Origin: Cyanoderma ruficeps
Lineage: Eukaryota > Chordata > Aves > Passeriformes > Timaliidae
Length of the DNA stretch: 64,000 nucleotides
Direction: 5' to 3'
NCBI GenBank assembly: GCA_008694505.1
Contig: VZDJ01007747.1
Coordinates: 42,140,523-42,204,522 of the forward strand
Part shown: in pieces, positions 38,301-49,400 of the stretch
Numbering within the stretch: the first letter of the stretch is position 1
Layout: each line of letters begins with the position of its first letter
Made by a program: the position numbers and the translations under genes
Notes under the pieces: model-generated
The model's database searches: none
Told to the model about the DNA's origin: nothing
The model's input: only the letters and a program-made list of their open reading frames with translations

Positions 38301-39060
38301 AAGTCCATAAATGTCTATTTGGATGATGCTGTGCTCCAAACAAACTTCTGGGCTATTGGAACAAATATGCTGAGTCCATTATTAGTCCTTCTGCTTTATT
38401 AGGACATTTTTTCCCCCCTTTATGTCTCCCAAAATGGTTAGTTCAGCTCTTGTCACATCTGCTTTGGCTTCAGTTGTCTACTGGATTCTACTGGATGGCA
38501 AATGCTGTTTTTGCCACTAATCCCCCAAAGGGCTCAGAGCCATTAGAGCCCCTTCTGATTTATTTCTTCCATGCAATCTGACTCACTGTCCAGGCTCTGT
38601 GCTTCTGTATTTTACCTTTCATTCCATAGGAATTCAAAATGTCTTACAAAGAAATAACCTAATTCTGACCATTTAGGAACTCAGCCCTGAACCCAAGGGA
38701 GGTTTTTTTGTCTTCTTGAATGGCCTCTCTTTATCTTTTACACAATGTAACCTGTGGTGAGCTCATTTTTAATAGTATGTAATACCTTCACAACCAAGCA
38801 GAACAAACTTGTGAAATACATCTCATTTTAGTCCTATTCTAGACAGAGTTTATGTCTGTAAAAAGTCTGGTTTGGGGGTCTCACCTTCAAGCAGTCTCTG
38901 AAATGTATTTTATTTGTATTGAGCAGAGATATTTGCAGCTTCCAGAAACAGGACCCCCGTGCATGAGCCCAGAGCACTTTCAGCTCAGATCCTATGGATG
39001 TACAACAGCTGGAAGTGTAGCAAAACATTGGCTGAAGATCTGCTGTTAATCAGGTTTAGG
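32375..39060. other. Unique-looking non-coding DNA
   Basis: About 6.7 kb without a recognised repeat. T-runs occur at 32701-32715. One weak exon-like segment is listed separately (34629-34708). A 10-bp perfect tandem pair (TCTACTGGAT) lies at 38477-38496. The GC-richer part at 36480-36780 shows no recognised element. Confidence 0.35.
34629..34708 (+). other. Exon-like segment, unassigned
   Basis: The 80-base stretch follows a strong acceptor-like pyrimidine tract ending CCTTTTAATTCCCCAG. It stays open in one frame (offset 1, giving TDTTSENDLILLCRFANILW and six more residues) and ends at a GT (ATAG/GTACAAAG) that is a weak to moderate donor. I do not recognise the peptide. An upstream acceptor/donor pair at 34328-34370 is also open in one frame, but the phases do not join cleanly. 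This could be a real small exon or a chance arrangement within conserved non-coding sequence. Confidence 0.15.
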
Positions 39061-39240
39061 AATAAAAGGAAGACCTCTGAGACTTTCTGCCCAGAGAAGT
39101 GGTGGAATCACTGTCCCTGGAAATGTTTCAAACGTGTGGATGTGGCACCTGGGGACATGGTTTACTGGTGAACAGAATGGTGTTGGGTTAATGGTTGGAC
39201 TTGATGGCCTTAGAGGTTTTGTCCAACCTTAATGGTTCTG
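39061..39240 (+). mobile_element. CR1 LINE 3' end, plus orientation
   Basis: CR1 3' UTR blocks appear in order: GACTTTCTGCCCAGAGAAGT, GGTGGAATCACTGTCCCTGG, then TGTTGGGTTAATGGTTGGAC, GATGGCCTTAGAGGTTTTGT and CCAACCTTAATGGTTCTG at the tip. Only about 180 bp is retained. Confidence 0.9.
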
Positions 39241-39547
39241 CAAGAAGGCAAAGATGCTTTTGGTGCCCCACAAAAAATGTGTTTTTCCCCGTGTGTGCAG
39301 TGAGGTGTTGGGTTAGGAGCCAGCAATTTCCCATCCCTGACACCAAAATCCTTGTGGAATTTGGAGAGCCCATGTCAGGTGGCAGCTGTTTTGAAGTCAC
39401 CATGGAGATTGAGCCATTGAAGTGCAAAGGAAGGGACTGCAGCACAGTCACCACCTTTGTGGGCAAATCCCAGAGAGCTGGCTTTCCTAAGCTGGTGTCT
39501 CTCCCAACAGAAAACCCCAAATTCTGTAGCAACGTGCCAGAAAACCC

Positions 39548-39799
39548 TTCCAGATGTGAGTCCTCGCACTTTCCATCCCACTGCCCCTCACTTGTTAAAT
39601 TATGCTCTAGACATACCCTATTCTGGACCCAGCCATGGAAGCACAGAATGGTCTAGCTTGGAAGAGAGCTTTCAAGACCATCCAGATGTGACTCTTTCCA
39701 GATGTGAGTCCTCGCACTTTCCATCCCACTGCCCCTCACTTGTTAAGTTATGCTCTAGACATACCCTATTCTGGACCCAGCCATGGAAGCACAGAATGG
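39548..39799. repeat. 104-bp direct repeat flanking a 44-bp CR1 tip
   Basis: 39548-39651 and 39696-39799 are identical except for one base (TTAAATT versus TTAAGTT). The 44 bases between them (39652-39695) resemble a minus-orientation CR1 3' tip (TTGGAAGAGAGCTTTCAAGA). The second repeat runs straight into a longer minus-orientation CR1. The arrangement fits a tiny CR1 insertion with a long target-site duplication, or a tandem duplication across an existing CR1 edge. Confidence 0.9.
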
Positions 39800-40150
39800 A
39801 TTGGGTTGGAAGGGACCTTTCAAGACCGGCTGGTCCCACCTCCTGCTGGGGGCAGTGACAACTTCAGCGACATCAGGATACCCAGAGAGGTGCTGGACAC
39901 ACCATCCATGGAAACATCAGATGTCAGGTCAGACAGGACTCTGAGCCTGAGGTGCTTTTCCACCCTCACTGTCAACAACTTCTTCCTTATGTGTAGTCTT
40001 AATCTATCTACTTTTAATTTAAAGCCATTATCACTCATCATATCTCTAAAAGTCAGTCCTCACCTTTCTTTAAGCTCCCTTTAAGTGCTGAAAGGTCACA
40101 TCTGATGGTTCTTCAGCTTTCCCCCTCTCCTGTGCTGAAACAACCCCTAT
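39790..40150 (-). mobile_element. CR1 LINE fragment, minus orientation
   Basis: The left tip CACAGAATGGATTGGGTTGG AAGGGACCTTT is the inverted CR1 3' end. It is followed by reverse-complement blocks: GCTGGTCCCACCTCCTGCTG, an ACTTCTTCCTTATGTGTAGT segment, TTTAAAGCCATTATCACTCA, and CTTTAAGTGCTGAAAGGTCA plus TCTTCAGCTTTCCCCCTCTC toward the right. It extends further into the family's 3' coding region than the other short copies, and its frame is broken. Confidence 0.85.
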
Positions 40151-42446
40151 TTCCAAGTAGGGAGGCACTAAGGGCAGCCAAGGAAAGGGAAGTGGCAGGT
40201 AGGTGGTACTGAGCTGTGACAGCTCTGCTGGCAGCACCAGGAAGCTCCTTTTATTGCTCCCCACCATGTTACACGACTCAAGAGATATGAAAGAACATGC
40301 ATGTGGATTTTTTTCACTTGTGCTACCCACAAACAATAATTAAATCCTGACGTGCACTTTAATTACACTCTGCCTCTACTCAGGTTGCAGTTCACAAAGA
40401 AGTTTTTTGTTTCCCATGGGTAACCATTGATACCATGGATAGGGAAGAGGCAGGGGTGAATATCAAATGTGTCTCATTTCTGTGTAAGAGCTCTGTAACT
40501 TATACAAATTTCTTTTTTTTTCCTTTTTGATATCTTCACTAAAACATCTTTTCATCACTTGATGGCAGTAGAGCTATAATGTAAATTTATAGATACTGAT
40601 GCTGCATGGATGCATCAAAGAAAAAAACCCCAGCTCATATTTATGTTTGTCTGCATATTTTTCTAAGGATCTGTTTTGCATTAAAAGTTTGAAGAGATTT
40701 AAGGCATAGGAAAGCTTTGTATTTTCAGAAGGGATTAATGCAGAGGATGTTTCATTCATTCACAGTCATCAAAAATAACAGTTGGTGCAACCAAACATCC
40801 CCTAAATTCCTTCAGCTGTAACTCCAGACTCTGCAAATACAAAATCAAGTTTCTTCTTTCATTTTTACCTTTTGCGCACTTAAGGCAAAGCACTTTGTGC
40901 TTTCTGTTGTTAGTGCTGTGGTAAAGGCAGTAGCCTTGTAGTTATGAGCCTGTGAGGTTTCACACTACTGGCAGTGCTAGTGCTTGCTCTTTTACAGTCA
41001 AAATACACATATTAAATGCAACAATGCTGATATCGAGTTACTCCCAGCTCTCGTCACCTGAAACTCACATAAGTCCCTGACAAATAATAAGACTTTGCTA
41101 TGCAACGAACGAATGCTGATGCCTCGTTGTGTCAGCATTCCTACAATCCAGATGAAAGTAATCTCCATAAAATCGAGGCTGTCCCCATGTTACCCTTTCT
41201 GTCTCACCCTGGAAGGTACAGCATGGTGTGCCCTTACTCCTGAGATAACAGAAATCTGGCTCCATTCCCCAGAGACAAACCTGCAGCCCACCCCGTGTCT
41301 AATGCTGCACTGGTTATGCAGCAGTGTGAACGAGCTGCTAACCAAACTGTGAACTAAAAATAAGAGCTGTTTGCCTCGCTTGTCTTTTTCCCCAAGTGAC
41401 TGGCATGTGTTAGTGGCTCCATTACCTGTGGCAATGAATCCAGAGTCAGCCTTGCCAGAACCAAGCCTTTATTTTGCTGCCTGGATGCTCTGCGAGCTCC
41501 AAAATATTTCCTTGCCTGGAGTTACGAGTGTACAATTTCATGAGCTCCAAATCTTGCACAAACCTGACAGTGCCTTCGAGGGAAAAAAACACCTCCCATC
41601 CCAGAACTGATCACCCCTGGCTCATATTTTTACCCTACTTTGACGTCAGACCAAGCTGGTTTTTTTCCCCTCTTTTCTAAACTTCCAGTTCTAAAAAGTT
41701 TCGCAGGAGTATCTGGCAGTAGCACAGCTGCAATATTTCACCGTGGAGGGCACTCCACTGCAGATCTGCCTGGCTGGCAGCGGAGCATTCCTGCAGAGGG
41801 CAGGCAGCATCGCACTGTAACCTCTCTCTGCAGACAGGGAGCTGTGCTGACAGACATCCCCTCCTGCCTCCGAGCATTTCCCCCACCACAACCATTTCAG
41901 CATCTCCCCTCGCTGCTGGTGGCAAACCTTTGGCTCTGTTTGCCCTCCCAGGGGTATTTTTGAAGGGGCACCCGAGTCGCTGCATCACTGCCGGGGTGTT
42001 CACCTGCAGAAGGGATGCAGACCCAGGTCTGGTCCTGCAGGCAGGGCAGCAACAGCCCCTGCCAGCCTTTCCTCCCCCTTTCCCTGTGAGGCTGTTGCAG
42101 AGAGCATTTCTTACCCCTTCTCTCTCACACATAGGTCTCTGGTTCAATTAATATTTAATTATTACACTCGTTGGGACAACCTGAGCTGGGGATATGAGGG
42201 AAATCTTGTTCCAGGCTTTGTTGGCAGCCTGTTGAACAGCTGCCTGGGGAGGTGGAAGACACACAGTCATTTATCCCTTTCCAACCAGGCAGAGATGGGC
42301 TTGAAAATATCTCCTATCACAGACAGTCCTCATACATAAATAGATTTAGGATTTTGTTTTCTTTTCCCCACCTGCACAACTCAGAGAGAAGGGACTCTGC
42401 TGGTTTGTCTGTCCTTGCTGGGCAGCACCACCCATTGCCCCATTCT
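40151..42446. other. Unique-looking DNA, GC-richer at 41.7-42.1 kb
   Basis: No interspersed repeat is recognised. 41690-42110 is GC-richer and keeps several CpGs (for example around 41784, 41810, 41870, 41970 and 41990). It could be an enhancer or a small unmethylated element. A minus-strand open frame of 156 codons (41677-42147) crosses it without a recognised domain. Confidence 0.35.
41111..41140. repeat. Short perfect inverted repeat containing Maf-type half sites
   Basis: GAATGCTGA (41111-41119) and TCAGCATTC (41132-41140) are exact reverse complements, separated by 12 bases. Wobble and Watson-Crick pairs could extend the stem to 12 with a 6-base loop. Each arm contains the TGCTGA/TCAGCA half site of a Maf recognition element, but the spacing is wider than in a classical MARE. 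Confidence 0.6.
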
Positions 42447-42600
42447 GAGCCTTACTCTAAACAGTGCTTTGGCAGGACTCTACAGACCTAACCCTGAGCC
42501 CTTACCCTAAAAAGTGCTTTGGCAGGACTTTACAGACCTAACCCTGAGCCCTTACCCTAAAAAGTGCTTTGGCAGGACTTTACAGACCCTGAGCCCTTTC
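42447..42600. repeat. Minisatellite, about 50-bp unit, three copies plus a partial
   Basis: Units start at 42447 (49 bp), 42496 (50 bp) and 42546 (45 bp, shortened), and a fourth begins GAGCCCTTTCC at 42591. The core is GTGCTTTGGCAGGACTTTAC AGACC. Copies two and three are nearly identical while copy one differs at several bases, suggesting stepwise expansion. Units include CTAACCCT and CCCTAA, which match permutations of the telomeric repeat. Confidence 0.95.
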
Positions 42601-45600
42601 CCTCGAGGACAGGAGTCCATGCAGGGGACAGAGCCAAAGCATGCCCACCACAGCCCCCACCTTGCAGAACTTCTCTCTGAGCCCTGTCCTTGCTCTGAGC
42701 TCCTTGTTCTGCCTCTGGACTCCACACAATCCTCACTTAGCAGGACCTGTCCTTGATGATTCCCCATTCCTCTGTTCAAGCCACTGTTAAGCGAGGCAAG
42801 CAAGGGAAAACAACCCCTCTTGATAGCAGAAAAAACTGCTGTTATTTCACTCCAAGGTATTTTGACATTAATAATGTTGGGATCATTCAAAGAATGCTGC
42901 CAGGGGAATGGAGCAATATTTAACTTTCTTTTTACCTTGTTCTCATTACTTGCTAGAAAGCTTGTTACAGAACAATAGCTTTTTTGTTTATGGAACGAAA
43001 AGGGGGAAAAAATATTCCATAATTTTAAAACCTGAAATTGCTAAAGACAACACAGAGATTATTTACCCCAAAGCAACAATCTCAACTTCAGCTACAGTAA
43101 CTTTATAGGAGCTGCTGCAGCTTTTCAGTTTTCTGCATTTTATGACTGGTGAGAACTTTCACCATAAATTCAGACATTTGCAGTTCCTTTATCTGTCATA
43201 AGGAAGTGATTGGTAAATGTGCGAAGTGCTCCAGTTCCCAGGGATGTTATGATCCAACATCTGCTAAGTCCATGGAAATACTCCCTGTTGACTTCTGCCA
43301 GTTCTGGATCAAGCACTTTTGAAAAAGATGGAAAAGGCAGAATATTTTTGCCTCTTTGTCATTTAGCAGTAAGAAACCTGTTAGTCTGGAGTTCCTTTCC
43401 TGTGCCAGTGTAATTCCACTGGACTCAGGCCTGAAAAGGAATTAGACCAAGAAATATTAGAGTGAGGTATTCGGGTAATGAATTATGTTTGTCCTCAGGA
43501 AATGAACTCCTGTAATGTGCTTCAAATCCCTGCAGGCTGTGGGAGCCAAGCTCTACAAAACATTGCTTTACAGATGACTCTGCTGGTTCCAGTCCCTTCA
43601 GAAGGGCTGTGACCTCCCTGCACTAAGCTCAGACTCTGCTGAATGTGCTTTAAAATATTCCTGACTTGGTCTGATTTTTCACCCTTTCACAGAAGAGTAT
43701 TAGCCTTCCTTGTTTAGATGCTTCTTGAAATAATTTTTCCTCTGACAAGCCCACCCTTCTCTGAGGTGGGTCCCCTGCTGCCATTTGCCATCAGCAGAGT
43801 TTCTGGGGTGCTGCTGTGCTGCAGTAGGGCTCAGGCTCAGGACTGATTTCTTTCCTATGCCACTGCAAATACTCTGGGTGTCTGCACAAAGCAAAGCTGA
43901 CAGGAGCCCACCAGCTGTCTCTGATGAGGGCAATATTGTTAAACTATTAACTTCTTCTCAGGTCTTCCATGGAGAAAAAAATTAACTGCTCCCTTCAGCC
44001 TGTTTTCTTCAGAAAGAGAGGGAAAACGCTCCAGGCTGGTGTCATTCACCCTTCTCCATCAGTTCCACTTTGCTTTCATTTTTAATGCCAAAATTTGGGG
44101 TTAAACTAAATTCCTCCACTCACTCCCCCTGAAAATTTGTCCCCACTCCTTGTTCCACCCCCTTTCTTTATGTTACCATAAAGATGGATGGAGCAACCTC
44201 CCTGCACTTGGGGAATCCACAGCCCTGACCAGATCCTGTGTGAATGTCCTCAAGCTGTCCTAGTATAACCCCAACTCAGTTAGAAATTCTTTTTGCTGCC
44301 TCAACCTTGAGCACATGGGCTTATGAATGCAGCAATGAGGTCCTTTATTAAGTCTGGTACCTCTAAATCAATCCTAAATTGCAAGCCCTGTGATTAATAT
44401 TGCCTATTTCAGGCTCCAGGCTTCTTTTTTGATTTTCAGTATACTCTTTCCATGCCTTTCCTCCTAAAAATGGCTATGGAAGTATCAATTTTCCAGGAAA
44501 AAGGCTAAATAGTTGGCTTATTTTTGCCTTGTTTTTGTTTATTTTTTGGAATGCATGCATCAAACTAGATCTCCCAGAAAATAAACCAATTTTAATTTTG
44601 GAATGATAGGGCATCATGCACATCTCAGGAGGACTGATGGACAAAAGCTTTCCTCAGGGCAAGGCAGGACACTTAGAGTGTTTTTAATGGGGAAAGAATT
44701 TAGGATCCGAAAGAAAGGAAAGGACAAGGAAATTGCTGAAGGTCTTCCTCTTTTTCTGTGTATTTTGCACATGCTCTGGTCCCTGTGAACTCATACTGTG
44801 TCTGTGGACTTGGATTCATGTTCAGAATGTTGAAGCCTGGAGGGGCACCAAGGTTTAATGGATAATGGAGCCAACTCTGAACTGTGTCTGGACAGTGTTA
44901 CCTGCAAAAACACGCACAGAACAAACCCCTGCAGTCCAAGTGCTTGGGTACAGCCTGAGTTTGGGATGTAGATTTCATTTTTTGGCTGACCCTCCTCCTT
45001 CTGCTTCTCTTGTCCCTGACCCAGATCACTAAACTTTTGACAGATTTAATCTTCTGTGATATCTTATAGAATGCTACACCAGCTGGATTCCCAATTTCAC
45101 ACCCATGTGACTTCCAGTCTGGGGGATGAGGAGGAGGGGCTGCATCTCTGGACCCTGAACACCTCTCAGATCTCTGAAAAGCCCTCTACTGAAGTTCCTG
45201 GCTGCTGCTGGTTCACACGAGACCCTTAAAACACTTCTGCACTTTTTTGGCTGGGTTCAAAAAGCAGGCAGGCATTTACTTTAGAGGAAAAAGCTGAAAG
45301 CCTTTCCAGCACCATCGTTGCTGTTGTGGTGGTGACTCTCCCATGTCTCCCTGGACTTAGCAGGCAGGAGGTCTCCTGACAGCTTGAGCTTTGCCTCTGG
45401 CTCAGAATGAGCAGCTCCTTGGATAAAGTCCAGTGAGAAGGGGAAAACTNGCTTTTTTTTTTTTTTTTAATTAATAATTGTCCTATTTCTGTCTGCTTTC
45501 CTGCCACACCAATACAGCCAATCCTTTCACACCAGCTTTGCCATGGATCTGAACAGGGACATGCTGTGTCCTCCCTCCATCACCCCCAGCTGGAGCTGTT

Positions 45601-46008
45601 GCAGTTAAGAGAGTTGTTTTATGTTCAGGAGGAAGCTTGCTGGCTCTGGCTGGTCCAAACTCCAGAATTATGAAACAAAATGAAGGGGATCAGCTGGTTA
45701 CGTTTTCTGGGTTATCCTCCATCTGCAGCAGTGGCTTTGCACAGGTCTGAGGTGAATGTGCCTCTATGCCTTGGAAATCTCCTTTCTCCTGTGTGGGATC
45801 CATTTCACCTCATTATAGACATTGAAGATTTAATTGTTCGAGCTGAAAGAGTCTGTGTGGGTTTCCTCTGCTGTTGTTAGAGTGTTTTCCAGAGGGGGAT
45901 TTATTTCATCCGCTCTAGGATTCTCTTTTAAAGTCTCCTTACTACATCACTCTCAGCTGGTGTGGAAAATAAGTCTTCCTATTACCCCTTTTCCCTTTGG
46001 CTGTACAA
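42601..46008. other. Unique-looking non-coding DNA
   Basis: No gene or interspersed repeat is recognised. An undetermined base (N) at 45450 sits directly before a 16-T run (45453-45468) and is probably a base-calling problem at the homopolymer. Confidence 0.35.
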
Positions 46009-46070
46009 TCCTGCCTGTTCCCTTGTGCTAAAGATCATTTCCTGCCTGCTCCCTTGTGCTAAAGATCATT
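46009..46070. repeat. 31-bp tandem duplication
   Basis: The unit TCCTGCCTGTTCCCTTGTGC TAAAGATCATT occurs twice in direct succession (46009-46039 and 46040-46070) with a single T/C difference. The near identity suggests a recent slippage or replication event. Confidence 0.95.
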
Positions 46071-46399
46071 TCCATGAGGAATCTGGATGGGGAATTCAAC
46101 TGGCAGAGAATTCCCCTTGGTGTTTTTTGGGGCTTTTGTGGGGGGAAGTGTGTAGATTTTACTTTTGTTTCAGCCAGCCCAGTTTCTGGGACACTCCAGA
46201 GTCAAAGAAAATCTAGCAATGACAAAAAGAAAGACAAAGGAATAATTTGCTGAGGTAGAGGGATCTTGAAATAATACCAGCACCCAGAGCCTTGGGTGGA
46301 ATAAAGGGACCGTGGAATTGCCCCCTTAAAGAAGACAAATGTCTCTTTTGGGGGATGTCTCATACACCCAATGAGCTTGGAAGAATTCCACTTATGAAG

Positions 46400-46496
46400 A
46401 GGCTGACTTGACTTTAGCCTAGAACCCAGCCTGGGAAGACTTACCCTAGATGGCCTTTAAGGGTCCCTTCCAACCCAAACTATTCTGTGATTCCAT
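46400..46496 (+). mobile_element. CR1 LINE 3' tip, plus orientation
   Basis: GATGGCCTTTAAGGGTCCCT, CCAACCCAAACTATTCTGTG and ATTCCATG give a clear CR1 3' terminus at about 46496. The upstream 50-60 bases are too short to subtype. It is a severely 5'-truncated copy. Confidence 0.85.
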
Positions 46497-49400
46497 GCTC
46501 TGAAGGAACAGCAATAACTGCTGTGCTGGAGTTGTATCCCCTGGCCTGTCTTGGCATATTCACCATCTTCACTTCATTTCCCTTTGCAGTTTGTCCATCG
46601 TGGCTGCAGTTCAGCTGTCCTTCTGCCTCTGAGGACAGCAGGCACATGGCACTGCCAGTGTCATGGTGGACACACAGACACAGTGCCCCTCTTTATGAAA
46701 AAATTACACACGGACTTATTCCCACTGAAATCAGCATTAGTGAAGAGCAGAGCTGTTTCTTGGTGGAGAAAGGAACATTAAAAGTCCTTTAAAACTTGGA
46801 TGGGGCTTTCTATTAGGCTAACAGGATTTGGACTGGGCTCCACATTATTTGTGAAGGACATGCAGTTGATGTGTTTCCCTGCAGTGTACAAGCAAGAGAA
46901 CAGGGACTGAAGAAAACCAGGCAACATTTAGAACCCTCAGTCTCCCAGCAGCTTTAGCACAGCGGGGTGCAGATAACACAGGAATGCAGATGTGATGAGC
47001 AATTTCTGTGGCAGCTGAAGTTCACTGCAAAAAGTTCACCAGAAAGCAATCCTGGTAAAGAAATTGCTGCAGGGAGCTGTAACAAATAAGATTTACAATA
47101 AAGAACCAATGACAAGAAAGCAGAAATGACAGTTTTTTCTGGAAGCATTTCCTGATTTATCTCCAACCAGAGTCTCCCCGAGTGAGCATATTAGAGCTTA
47201 CACCACACAGCAAAGAAATAATGAAACTTGCTTAAAATACAGGCATCCTCACTGCCTGAGAGATACTGGTTGCTAAAAGATACTTAAATAAGTGAAAAGC
47301 CTTGAAGCACAAGATGACCAGATGAGGGAAATTGTTTTGAAGTGTTGCTGCAGATAAGCTGGCTCTTAGTAACACACATATCCTAATTCTGCAGCTAGCA
47401 CTGAGGAGAAATGATAGCAGGACCATACGGTTTTCTCTCCCCTGCCTCTCCTGACAGCAGGAGATTAACTGAGATAATATTTAAGAATGAGCAGAACATC
47501 CTGTGAGTGCCACACATGCAGTGCAGGCACAGATCATGTCAGCTGGGCTCCCTGTGCCCTGGGCACAGTCTCAGCATGGCCCTGTCCCCTGTCCATGGTC
47601 ACACTCTAGTCGTGTCCCCAGCAGGGATGTGCAGCCCTGACTGATGTCATGCCATGAAAACCTCACTGAGATCCCGGCCCTCCACTTTTGGGCACTCTAA
47701 GGAGAAAGGCAATTAGCAATTTTGGATCAGCAGGGATGCCACACAGGGCTGAGAGGTCTGAGATGGAGCATGGATGTGGCCAGCCCACTCTGGACAGTGC
47801 TGCTGTGAGCAGTGTGGGCATGAACCAGGCAGCTCCAGCTGGGTCAGGAGCTGGGCCCATTCTCCGGTGGGATTCAAAGGCAACAAGGATGAGGCCACTC
47901 AGGCTATCAGCTTGGATCTCTCCACCACAGGAAGATGAAGGGCTTCTCTAGTAGAGCCAGCTTCTTTCTGCAGCATATTTAGTTATCTCACCATGACGTG
48001 GCTGCATCCCTTGTATGTTGGGAAGGCTCACAATAACCTGGACATTTTCCCTACAGTGAGCTGGAAGCCAAGGACTCCATTTAAGGGAACTGTTTTGCCA
48101 GTGGGCCATGGCAAGTTCAGCTGGCAGTGACAAGGGCTTCCAGTGACTCCTGCCTCTGGGCAAGAGCTCCGACACACAGAGCTCAATGGAAGTGTGCAGA
48201 AGATGCCTGGGAAAGAGATGGGAGGGGTGGGCTGATAACAGCTGCATTTTAGGAAAGATCTTGCCCTAATACAATACAAGAGAACAGTGAATGAAAAACA
48301 AGAGTCGATAATTTTTCGGATTCAGGCAGTGTTTTTAAACAAGCACTGGCTGCTAATTTCTTCGTATCTCCACAAAGAGTGGAGAGACAGTATGAGCCAG
48401 GGAGGTGGGGAGGAATGAATAATGTGGCATTCTCTTTTTGTCAAGTGACCTTTTAAAATCAAGGAGCTGAAATCTAAATACCAGAGGGGAGCCTGGGGGA
48501 GAAATTACAGACAGCATGGCTGTTCCATGCTCCAGTCCTCCATCGGAGAGGCAGCACGGGAGGCTGAGTTAAAGCACACAGAAAAGGGTCACTCCTTTTT
48601 CATTTAAACAACCAGCACAATCATTTCACATTTGGCAGATCATTACTAAAAACCTACTCATAAATTCCGACTCAGTTGGCTCACAACACAAAATTACAGA
48701 TTCAGACATCTGCAGAGTACAATGAAATATTGAAACAAGTAGTATTTGGTGTTTACATTAAATATGACATGGCAAACAAAATGGTTTACTTTGGTGTTTT
48801 CTGCATGTGGCCTGCATACTGAAGCCAGTAGCATTTAAACCAGATTTATGCTGCTCTATCTACATTTTGAAGTCCTTGTTAAATTCATTGTTTTGTGTGT
48901 CCTTACACTCTAGGATTTGCAGATCATTGTGTGATGCCATTGATCTGGCTGAGTTCTTATTTGCAGCTGACTCATGGCATGTCCCTGCCCCTGTTAAAAT
49001 TCCTAAAGCCAGAGGCCACTACATCAGGAAATCAATTCTTCCTGCAGTAATGCTTGACCCGAGCCTCATGCATGCCCTTAGCAAGTGATCCTTCATTGAG
49101 CCTGAGAACTTCCATGTAAGAGGGGCCAGCATATCATGGAATGCCAGGAGTGATCCTGAAAATTGGTATTGCAGTTTATAAGAGGTGAAGTGGTAGGAAG
49201 GCAGTGGGATGGATGTGAAACCTGTGAAATGAGGAGGATTCCGTGGCCCAGAATGCTGCTGGTGCAGTGGTAATTAGCAGATGCTCATACTCTGCGGGTC
49301 CAAGGTGGGTCCAAGCAGGCATGGAAGAGAAGCAAATTTCTGGAGCATCTCTCAAATCTGGTGCAGAGGATGGGCTTTGCTAAGTTTTGCCAGACCCAGA

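Noticed and set aside
39195..40084. Long overlapping plus-strand frames sharing a CESSHFPSHCPS-like segment
   Set aside because: The repetition comes from the 104-bp direct repeat (period 148, not a multiple of three) and from the CR1 pieces, not from a repeat protein.
41677..42147. 156-codon minus-strand frame in the GC-richer block
   Set aside because: GC-rich DNA has fewer stops. The translation has many scattered cysteines but no recognised domain or splice context.
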